The notes under the pieces: model-generated
Told to the model about the DNA's origin: nothing
Database searches by the model: none
What the model saw: the letters and a program-made list of their open reading frames with translations, nothing else
Shown: piece after piece, positions 1 to 5,319 of the stretch
Numbering within the stretch: position 1 is the stretch's first letter
How the letters are laid out: each line of letters opens with the position of its first letter
Position numbers and translations under genes: made by a program
Source: Dehalococcoidales bacterium
Lineage (GTDB): Bacteria; Chloroflexota; Dehalococcoidia; Dehalococcoidales; UBA5760
Direction: 5' to 3'
Assembly (NCBI GenBank): GCA_018399795.1
Contig: JAGYOC010000170.1
Location: 1 to 6,630, forward strand
DNA length: 6,630 nucleotides

Positions 1-598
1 GCTGGTCCTGGAAGGCAGATAGTTTCAGGAAAAAGTGCTCCGAGTCCCGGAATTCCGGGGACTGGCCACAGAAGGAACACCTCGGCTGTATGAGCTCGGC
101 AGCATTGAGCGGTTTGCCACAATCATCGCACTGGTCCCCACGCGCCTTTTCCGACCGACAGAAGGGGCAGGTACCCCCGATATAACGATCGGTAAGAAAA
201 CGCTGGCAGTATGAGCAATACGGCTGAGAAACCGTATCGCGGTATATATACCCCTTCTCTAGCAGATCGAGGAAGACCTCCTGAACCACCCGGGTATGGT
301 TCTCGGTACCGGTAGAGGTAAATAGGTCAAAAGAGATACCGAGTTTACGCCAGGATTCGAGGAACTCCTCATAATAGCGAGCGGCAATAGTTTCCGGACC
401 AACGCCCTCCTTTTCTGCCCGAAGCGTTATGGGTGTTCCGTGCTGATCGGAACCCGAAACCATAAGCACCTGGTTTCCTTTCATTCTGTGGTAACGGGCA
501 AATATATCCGGGGGCAGATATGCTCCCGCAATCTGGCCGATATGTAAAGAGCCGTTGGCATAAGGCCAGGCAACACCGATAAAAATCCGTTCACCCAT
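1..598 (-). CDS. metG: Methionyl-tRNA synthetase, N-terminal part (truncated by window edge)
   Basis: Class I aminoacyl-tRNA synthetase that charges tRNA-Met with methionine in the cytoplasm. Only the first 199 residues are visible; the C-terminal part, including the KMSKS loop and anticodon-binding domain, lies beyond the left edge. The N-terminus shows the WPYANG strand (residues 11-16) leading into the HIGH-type signature at 19-22, which here reads HIGQ. VSGSDQHGTPI follows at 47-57, another family hallmark. The inserted zinc domain has four CxxC pairs (C128/C131, C144/C147, C157/C160, C174/C177), as in the two-knuckle MetRS subtype. The ATG at 598-596 starts the protein at the usual distance from the signature; a purine-rich GGCGGGA sits upstream. 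It begins 15 bases after the zinc-ribbon gene ends and is probably co-transcribed with it and rsmI. Identification is very secure; the Gln in the signature is the only oddity. Confidence 0.96.
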   Translation of the reverse strand, partial: MGERIFIGVAWPYANGSLHIGQIAGAYLPPDIFARYHRMKGNQVLMVSGSDQHGTPITLRAEKEGVGPETIAARYYEEFLESWRKLGISFDLFTSTGTENHTRVVQEVFLDLLEKGYIYRDTVSQPYCSYCQRFLTDRYIGGTCPFCRSEKARGDQCDDCGKPLNAAELIQPRCSFCGQSPEFRDSEHFFLKLSAFQDQ

Positions 599-613
599 AA
601 CTAATCCCGCCAC

Positions 614-817
614 TCAAACCGAATCGGTGAAGAAAGTCAGTATCCTCTCCCCCTTTTCTTCCTTGTAGGTGGCATAGCCCTTCTCCAGGCTACACTGCTG
701 ACAGAGACACCTTTCTTCGCCCTCTTCCTCAATAATAAGATACAGCCCGGAATGCGGAATAATGCAATTGCACTCATCACACCGGACATTACCCAGAGAG
801 ATACACCCTCTATGCAT
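614..817 (-). CDS. Small zinc-ribbon-like protein of unknown function
   Basis: A 67-residue protein that I do not recognise as a named family. It has two Cys pairs, CDEC (C13/C16) and CQQC (C39/C42), about 22 residues apart, with extra cysteines at 5, 18 and 37. This spacing fits a single zinc ribbon. The segment between the pairs is hydrophobic then acidic (LYLIIEEEGEE, 25-35), and the C-terminal part after 46 has mixed charge. There is no signal peptide or membrane segment. The start is well supported: a GAGGGG Shine-Dalgarno lies nine bases upstream of the ATG at 817. It sits 55 bases after the rsmI stop and ends 15 bases before metG, all on one strand, so it is almost certainly in their operon. 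The context suggests a role near translation or RNA, but that is inference. The clean ribosome binding site, cysteine pattern and operonic fit argue that it is real. Confidence 0.75.
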   Translation of the reverse strand: MHRGCISLGNVRCDECNCIIPHSGLYLIIEEEGEERCLCQQCSLEKGYATYKEEKGERILTFFTDSV

Positions 818-872
818 ATACTATCACCCCTCTTCAGATTTCCCGTATTGGTCTAGCTCGACTGGCGGAATG

Positions 873-1706
873 TTATTGCAGCCTAAGCCAGACGTTATAG
901 AGTTCTTTACGCGAAATGCCGGTTTCCACAGTCATTCTGCCAATAGCTTCACGAGCCCTCATTCCCGACCTGAACATAATTTTCAGCCGTTCTTCAACCT
1001 CCGACGTGACCTGTGGCCTGTCCCGTTCTCCGCTTCCAGCAATAACCAGAGTGAATTCCCCTTTGGGCTGAACGAAGTATTGCAGGGCCTCAAAGACCGT
1101 ACCCCGAAATACCTCTTCGTACACCTTGGTCAATTCACGGCAAACGGCCAGCTTGCGGTCACCCAGAACCCTCTGTATATCGCCAAGGCTGCCCCTCAGC
1201 CGATGGGGAGACTCCAGGGCAACAATGCTGCCGGCTTCACCGGCCACCGATTCAAGCAACTGAAGCCTGGACTTCGCCTTCCGGGGTAAAAACCCCAGGT
1301 AAACAAACCTCTGGGCTGGCAGCCCCGAGACAACCAGCGCCGTAATGACCGCCGAGGGTCCGGGGACAGGCACGACCGGTATATTTTTTTCACTGACCGC
1401 CAACACCAACTCATATCCAGGGTCGGACATACCCGGCATCCCAGCATCGGAGACAAGAGCAATATTTTCACACTCAATACGTCCCAGAAGATAACCCTTT
1501 TTGGCCCCCTTGTTATGTTCGTGGTAGCTAGTCATAGGTGTCGATATATCGTATTTGCGTAGAAGCTGCTTCGTCCTCCGTGTATCCTCAGCCGCAATCA
1601 AGTCGACCTCCCTGAGAATACGCAGAGCACGCAGGGAAATATCCTCGAGATTACCAATCGGGGTTGCCACCAGGTAAAGAACCGGCATTGCCTCCTGAAT
1701 CTCCAT
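873..1706 (-). CDS. rsmI: 16S rRNA (cytidine(1402)-2'-O)-methyltransferase RsmI
   Basis: SAM-dependent tetrapyrrole-methylase-fold enzyme that 2'-O-methylates C1402 in the decoding centre of 16S rRNA. Family motifs are all present (numbering from the ATG at 1706): ATPIGNLEDIS near 14-24, AEDTRRT near 39-45, SDAGMPGMSDPG near 86-97, PVPGPSAVITAL near 113-124, ESPHR near 165-169, RELTK near 190-194 and GEFTLVI near 216-222. The SAM-binding SDAG loop usually reads SDAGTPG; here Thr is Met. A C-terminal region of about 55 residues resembles the helical tail of full-length family members. Length (277 aa) is normal. Start choice is uncertain: TTG 1709 and ATG 1706 are adjacent. ATG 1688 would fit homologs well (MPVLYLVATPIGN), but its AGGAGG (1691-1696) lies only two bases from the codon. 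A promoter at 1717-1746 would give a nearly leaderless message starting at 1706. It heads the operon with the zinc-ribbon gene and metG. Confidence 0.95.
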   Translation of the reverse strand: MEIQEAMPVLYLVATPIGNLEDISLRALRILREVDLIAAEDTRRTKQLLRKYDISTPMTSYHEHNKGAKKGYLLGRIECENIALVSDAGMPGMSDPGYELVLAVSEKNIPVVPVPGPSAVITALVVSGLPAQRFVYLGFLPRKAKSRLQLLESVAGEAGSIVALESPHRLRGSLGDIQRVLGDRKLAVCRELTKVYEEVFRGTVFEALQYFVQPKGEFTLVIAGSGERDRPQVTSEVEERLKIMFRSGMRAREAIGRMTVETGISRKELYNVWLRLQ

Positions 1707-1716
1707 CAATCGAGAT

Positions 1717-1746
1717 ATTATAAAACGTTCCTTCGACCTACGTCCA
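1717..1746 (-). promoter_or_regulatory. Candidate sigma70 promoter of the rsmI operon
   Basis: Read leftwards, TGGACG (1746-1741) is followed after 18 bases by a perfect TATAAT (1722-1717). The -35 box matches consensus at four of six positions. The start site would fall around 1710, only a few bases before the TTG 1709 / ATG 1706 candidates, implying a very short or absent leader. The same TGGACG-N18-TATAAT arrangement recurs in front of the transketolase genes, which supports the call. Prediction from sequence only. Confidence 0.55.
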
Positions 1747-1887
1747 CAACCGACGATATTTTCCTCATAACTGTTATTTTAATCCTGGATAATATATAAT
1801 AGGTTGATAGTTTCCCTAAAAGATTTTCCAGGTCCAATGAACCAGCTAACATACAAGCCAACCTGATATAGTCAGTATCGGAGATTC

Positions 1888-1917
1888 TTGACTTTAAAAT
1901 AGGCTCTTTGGTATAGT
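1888..1917 (+). promoter_or_regulatory. Candidate sigma70 promoter of the guaB3-treT pair
   Basis: TTGACT (1888-1893, five of six) is followed after 18 bases by TATAGT (1912-1917, five of six). The start site would be near 1924, leaving a leader of about 18 bases that contains the AGGAAGGGA Shine-Dalgarno just before ATG 1942. It lies back to back with the rsmI promoter. The remaining AT-rich stretch between the two (about 1747-1887) shows no gene; it contains another TATAAT at 1795-1800 without a good -35, and a 6-bp inverted repeat AGGTTG/CAACCT (1801-1806 and 1859-1864) of doubtful meaning. Confidence 0.6.
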
Positions 1918-1941
1918 CTCATTTTAAGAAAGGAAGGGAAG

Positions 1942-3081
1942 ATGTCTCCCAACCATTTTAGTCAGTTGCGCCGTGCCTACGGATTTGACGAAGTAGCTAT
2001 AGTTCCCGGAGATGTTACCATCAACCCGGACCATGTAAACACCGAATTTCACATCGAGGGATCTACCTTTCCAATCCCGATTATTGCTTCGGCGATGGAT
2101 GCGGTAATCGACGTTAAAACGGCCATCCTGATGAGCCAGATGGGCGGCCTCGGTGTACTTCACCTGGAAGGCATCCAGACACGATACGACAGGCCTGAGG
2201 AGATTCTATCCGAAATCGCCGGGGCACCCAATAGCGAGGTTACCGCTCTGCTGCAGAAGATTTACTCCCAGCCGATACAGGAACACCTCATTGGAGAACG
2301 AATCAGGGCTATAAAGAAGGCCGGCGCAGTATGCGCTGTATCGGTAACTCCGGCCAATACCAAGGGCTTCGCCCCCATAGTCAGTGAGGCCGGTGCCGAC
2401 ATCCTGTTTGTGCAGTCCACGGTTACCACAGCCCGCCATACTTCGAAGAGCTACCGTGGCCTTATCTTTTCCGAATTATGCAAATCTGTAACACTACCCG
2501 TAATAGTGGGTAACTGTGTCAGCTATAGCGCAGCTCTGGAGCTGATGAGAACGGGCATTTCGGGAATTCTCATTGGCATCGGACCTGGTGCTGCCTGCAC
2601 GACCAGAGAGGTACTCGGTATAGGAGTCCCACAGATAACCGCCACGATGGATTGTGCCGCAGCCAGGGATGAATACCAGCGCGAGTCAGGCCGCTATGTC
2701 CCCATAATTACCGATGGCGGTTTCCGCAAAGGCGGTGACCTGTGTAAAGCCCTGACAGCAGGTGCAGACGCCGTTATGCTGGGTTCCATCCTGGCTCAAG
2801 CCGAGGAAGCGCCCGGAAAAGGCTACCACTGGGGTATGTCCCACCCCCACCCGGCCCTGCCAAGAGGGACGCGAATAAATGTCGGTACCACCGGTTCGCT
2901 CGAGCGAATCCTCTTCGGGCCCACCTCCGTAACCGACGGAAGCCAGAATCTGGTGGGGGCAATCCGCACGGCAATGGGCGTATGTGGCGCCGTGGATATG
3001 CAGGAAATGCACCGCGCCGAGATAGTCGTCGCTCCGGCGATTATCACCGAGGGTAAATCCTGGCAGATGGCACAGCATTAA
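1942..3081 (+). CDS. GuaB3-type IMP dehydrogenase family protein (no CBS domains)
   Basis: A 379-residue TIM-barrel enzyme of the IMPDH/GMP reductase superfamily, expected to act on purine mononucleotides with NAD(P). Classical GuaB is about 490 residues with a tandem CBS module after the first barrel strands; here the barrel is uninterrupted. The N-terminal IPIIASAMDAV (45-55) is followed by MGGLGVLHLEG (67-77). The catalytic loop GIGPGAACTTREVLGIGVPQ (212-231) keeps the nucleophile Cys219 and Thr220. The phosphate-binding region ITDGGFRKGGDLCKAL (256-271) and AVMLGS (277-282) are intact. VQSTVTTARHTS (158-169) and the segment EAPGKGYHWGMS...LPRG (289-309) match the GuaB3 group known from actinobacteria and cyanobacteria, not GuaB. 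The classical Arg-Tyr flap is not evident. The ATG at 1942 follows AGGAAGGGA and a good promoter. treT follows 51 bases downstream without an obvious terminator. The exact reaction (IMP oxidation or GMP reduction) cannot be read from sequence; no gene symbol is assigned for that reason. Confidence 0.9.
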   Translation: MSPNHFSQLRRAYGFDEVAIVPGDVTINPDHVNTEFHIEGSTFPIPIIASAMDAVIDVKTAILMSQMGGLGVLHLEGIQTRYDRPEEILSEIAGAPNSEVTALLQKIYSQPIQEHLIGERIRAIKKAGAVCAVSVTPANTKGFAPIVSEAGADILFVQSTVTTARHTSKSYRGLIFSELCKSVTLPVIVGNCVSYSAALELMRTGISGILIGIGPGAACTTREVLGIGVPQITATMDCAAARDEYQRESGRYVPIITDGGFRKGGDLCKALTAGADAVMLGSILAQAEEAPGKGYHWGMSHPHPALPRGTRINVGTTGSLERILFGPTSVTDGSQNLVGAIRTAMGVCGAVDMQEMHRAEIVVAPAIITEGKSWQMAQH

Positions 3082-3132
3082 GTCCTCAAGCCTGTCTGCA
3101 TCCGGTTTCTTTAAATCGCAGAGGTATGGCAA

Positions 3133-4380
3133 ATGCTAAATAAGGTTTCCCTGGGCGTATGTGCTATCGAGAGATACCGTGACCTCTGCCCCCAGGAACT
3201 CCTTGATGAGGTAATCAGTCTGGGTCAGGAACTGAAAGGGCTGCGTCTTTGCCATATCAACTCAACCCCCTTCGGTGGAGGGGTAGCAGAGCTCCTGGTC
3301 TCCTTCATTCCCATGCTGAGGGGGCTGGGTATCAAAGCGGACTGGCAGGTCATACGCGGCAACAAACGTTTTTTTACCATCACCAAAGGTCTTCATAATG
3401 CCCTCCAGGGTGCACCTTTCGAGAATATCGAGAAGGCGAGCACCAGACGGACCTACCTGGCCAATAACATGACCAATGCCCGCGAGCTGGATACAAGTTA
3501 TGATGTATTCATTATAAATGACCCCCAGCCGGCTGCACTTCGGCATTACCTGCCCAACAAGAACAATGCCAAGTGGATATGGCGCTGCCATGTCGATAGC
3601 TCACAGCCAGATCCCACGGTCTGGGAATTTTTGCGCCCCTACGTTGAAAGCTACGACGCAGCCGTATTTATCATGGAAGAATTCATCCCCAAAGCCCTCG
3701 ATGTAGCCAGGATCACCACCATGGCTCCGGCAATATGTGCCTTCACGTCAAAGAATATGTATATCAAGCGCGAGCTTTGCCGGGAGCTTGTGGAAAACCT
3801 GGGCTTTGACGGCAAACGCCCCATTATCACCCAGGTATCACGTTTCGACAAGTGGAAGGACCCCTTCGGCACCATAGCCGCCTACCGTCTGGCCAAGGAA
3901 GAAATCCCGGGTCTGCAACTGGCTATGATCGGCAGCTTTGCCCAGGACGACCCGGAATCCGTGGATATGTACGCCGATATCAATACCGAGGCCAATAAGG
4001 ATGAAGATATTCGTGTCTATTCCAACCTGACCGGAATGGGCAATATGGAGGTCAACGCCTTCCAGCGGGCCAGTGACATCGTGGTCCAGAAATCGATACG
4101 GGAGGGTTTCGGGCTAGTAGTTGCAGAAGCGCTATGGAAAGAAACGCCGGTAGTGGCCGGCAATGCCGGCGGCATTCCACTACAGATGACCGGAGAACTA
4201 AGCGAATATCTGGTAGACAGTGTCGAGGAATGTGCCGAAAAACTGGTATTCCTTCTGCATAACCCGGAGGTGCGCCAGAGACTCGGATCAGAGGGAAACA
4301 GAATTATTACGGAACAATTTCTCACTCCCAGGCTGATCAGAGATGAACTCAGGTTGATAAAAAGCCTGCTGAAAAAGTAG
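3133..4380 (+). CDS. treT: TreT-type trehalose synthase / GT4 glycosyltransferase
   Basis: A 415-residue GT-B-fold glycosyltransferase (GT4) of the trehalose glycosyltransferring synthase type. Characterised members reversibly join NDP-glucose and glucose into alpha,alpha-trehalose in the cytoplasm. The N-terminal domain has the hallmark INSTPFGGGVAELL (42-55), then LGIKADWQVIRG (65-76), FFTITKGLHNALQG (80-93), IINDPQP (127-133) and RCHVDSS (151-157). The C-terminal domain has QVSRFDKWKDP (234-244), with the Arg/Lys pair (R237, K240) expected to bind the donor phosphates, and the retaining EX7E motif REGFGLVVAEAL (323-334; E324 and E332). No signal peptide or membrane segment. Length is typical. 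The ATG at 3133 has an AGAGG site eight bases upstream. It shares the guaB3 promoter, there being no obvious terminator or promoter in the 51-base gap. No trehalase, transporter or trehalose-phosphate gene is visible nearby, so substrate assignment rests on motif similarity; another glucoside product is possible. Confidence 0.85.
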   Translation: MLNKVSLGVCAIERYRDLCPQELLDEVISLGQELKGLRLCHINSTPFGGGVAELLVSFIPMLRGLGIKADWQVIRGNKRFFTITKGLHNALQGAPFENIEKASTRRTYLANNMTNARELDTSYDVFIINDPQPAALRHYLPNKNNAKWIWRCHVDSSQPDPTVWEFLRPYVESYDAAVFIMEEFIPKALDVARITTMAPAICAFTSKNMYIKRELCRELVENLGFDGKRPIITQVSRFDKWKDPFGTIAAYRLAKEEIPGLQLAMIGSFAQDDPESVDMYADINTEANKDEDIRVYSNLTGMGNMEVNAFQRASDIVVQKSIREGFGLVVAEALWKETPVVAGNAGGIPLQMTGELSEYLVDSVEECAEKLVFLLHNPEVRQRLGSEGNRIITEQFLTPRLIRDELRLIKSLLKK

Positions 4381-4396
4381 GCCTCTATTTATTTTA
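4359..4396. terminator. Candidate bidirectional terminator between convergent genes
   Basis: GCCTGCT (4364-4370) and AGTAGGC (4376-4382) form a 7-bp stem with one G-T wobble around a 5-base A-rich loop. It is followed on the plus strand by a T-rich run (about 4384-4396) and preceded by five A residues (4359-4363), which become a TTTTT tract on the minus strand. The hairpin overlaps the last codons and stop of treT and lies just past the stop of the leftward gene at 4394, where a shared terminator is expected. On the minus strand the wobble becomes an A/C mismatch, so that direction has the weaker stem but the cleaner T-tract. Confidence 0.5.
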
Positions 4397-5173
4397 TTCG
4401 TCCTCTTCCTCTTCCTCACCCTCTTCAGCCCTTTCACCTCCAACCCGGGGTAATATGGGCCTTGCCGCATTCTGCTTGCGCCGCGACGGTAGCTCCGCCT
4501 TATACAGCTCTGCCCTGAGCTTCCTGACTGAACCCAGGCTCCGAGCTGATTCCACCATAACCAGTAAACCATCCGCCCCGGCTTCCCAGAGCAATGCGAT
4601 TTCATAGCTGTTAATTTTTACCGGTACCCTGACCATAAAAGGCTTGGTCAGCAGGGCAGCAAAATAGTGGACCAGCATCAGGTAACGGCAGGTAAGCGAG
4701 AAATCTTTATCACCTTTATCAGCGAGGAGCACAGCATCAACCGGCAGCTTATCAACCGTTCCGGCCAGGCCCCCTCCAACCAGGGAAGAGTCAACCGCCA
4801 GTAATTTACCGGCTTCTGTATCCTGCATAACTCCCGGGGGTGTATCAAGCGGAAAAACGAAGAAATCGCAGTCAATTCCCTTGAGGCTAACCTTGCCCTT
4901 ACCTTCCCGCTTGAGCCAGCCACCCCAGGAAATACCGGGTAAAGTCTGGGAACAACCCCGGAAGCTGACAGAATCTGACTTTTTACCGCAGACAGGTATC
5001 AAAGCAGCATCAATGCTATCGCTATAGCCGGCAAGGTCACCACAACCTTCCTGAGACAGGCAGGCAACCAGCGGCAATCTCGGCCGGGTTGAACCCATCT
5101 GTCCTGTCCGGAAGCCAATAGCCTGAGGACCGCCCAGTGAAGTGCGCTTCAATTGCTCTATAAGCCTGCTCAT
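4394..5173 (-). CDS. Conserved-looking hypothetical protein with acidic tail, possible alpha/beta barrel
   Basis: A 259-residue protein (from ATG 5173) that I cannot assign to a named family. The start MSRLIEQLKRTSLGGPQAIGF resembles N-termini I associate with Dehalococcoidia hypothetical proteins. The body alternates short hydrophobic strands and loops: LPLVACL (33-39), DAALIPV (55-61), DFFVFPLD (103-110), LLAVDSS (124-130), DAVLLAD (146-152), then FMVRVPVKINSYEIALLWEAGADGLLV (179-205 approximately). The last part, a strand followed by a helix and AGADGLLV, is typical of TIM-barrel proteins, but no catalytic motif is recognisable. The C-terminus is basic (RRKQ, 231-234) and then strongly acidic (EEGEEEEEDE, 250-259), probably disordered. 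No signal peptide or clear membrane segment. The frame stays open up to ATG 5281, adding 36 residues, but a strong promoter (5184-5212) lies inside that extension, so 5173 is preferred. It stands alone, converging with treT and diverging from transketolase. Function unknown. Confidence 0.72.
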   Translation of the reverse strand: MSRLIEQLKRTSLGGPQAIGFRTGQMGSTRPRLPLVACLSQEGCGDLAGYSDSIDAALIPVCGKKSDSVSFRGCSQTLPGISWGGWLKREGKGKVSLKGIDCDFFVFPLDTPPGVMQDTEAGKLLAVDSSLVGGGLAGTVDKLPVDAVLLADKGDKDFSLTCRYLMLVHYFAALLTKPFMVRVPVKINSYEIALLWEAGADGLLVMVESARSLGSVRKLRAELYKAELPSRRKQNAARPILPRVGGERAEEGEEEEEDE

Positions 5174-5183
5174 ACCGGAAATA

Positions 5184-5212
5184 ATTATAGAGGAAAGCAG
5201 TGTATGTTTCAA
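5184..5212 (-). promoter_or_regulatory. Candidate strong sigma70 promoter of the unknown leftward gene
   Basis: Read leftwards, TTGAAA (5212-5207, five of six) and a perfect TATAAT (5189-5184) are separated by the ideal 17 bases. The start site would be near 5177, four bases or so before ATG 5173. This makes a nearly leaderless mRNA and argues that the 36-residue upstream extension to ATG 5281 is not translated. No Shine-Dalgarno precedes ATG 5173. It is the best promoter match in the window, though unproven. Confidence 0.6.
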
Positions 5213-5259
5213 ATCCAGGGGCCCGCAAGCAAGAAAAACAACCGCCGCAGTATTTCTTC

Positions 5260-5289
5260 TGGACGCAGCCAATATAGCCATAGTATAAT
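5260..5289 (+). promoter_or_regulatory. Candidate sigma70 promoter of the transketolase genes
   Basis: TGGACG (5260-5265) is followed after 18 bases by a perfect TATAAT (5284-5289), the same arrangement as in front of rsmI. The start site would be near 5296. The message would then carry an AGAGAGGT Shine-Dalgarno (5302-5309) ahead of TTG 5320 and, further on, the hairpin at 5350-5385. The promoter lies back to back with that of the unknown leftward gene. Confidence 0.55.
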
Positions 5290-5319
5290 TATGGAGACTT
5301 TAGAGAGGTATTATATCAA

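Noticed and set aside
762..1289. 175-codon open frame on the plus strand opposite rsmI
   Set aside because: It lies almost wholly antisense to the unmistakable rsmI gene and its translation shows no domain; no good ribosome binding site seen.
1691..1696. AGGAGG as Shine-Dalgarno for an rsmI start at ATG 1688
   Set aside because: Only two bases separate it from the ATG, too short for normal initiation, so 1706 was kept as the start although 1688 fits homolog length well.
1837..1866. Nine-codon ATG frame upstream of the guaB3 gene, considered as a leader peptide
   Set aside because: It ends before the best promoter (1888-1917), so it would not be on that transcript, and it has no convincing ribosome binding site.
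2686..3132. Minus-strand open frames opposite the end of the guaB3 gene
   Set aside because: Antisense shadows of a strongly conserved coding region, with no domains or ribosome binding sites.
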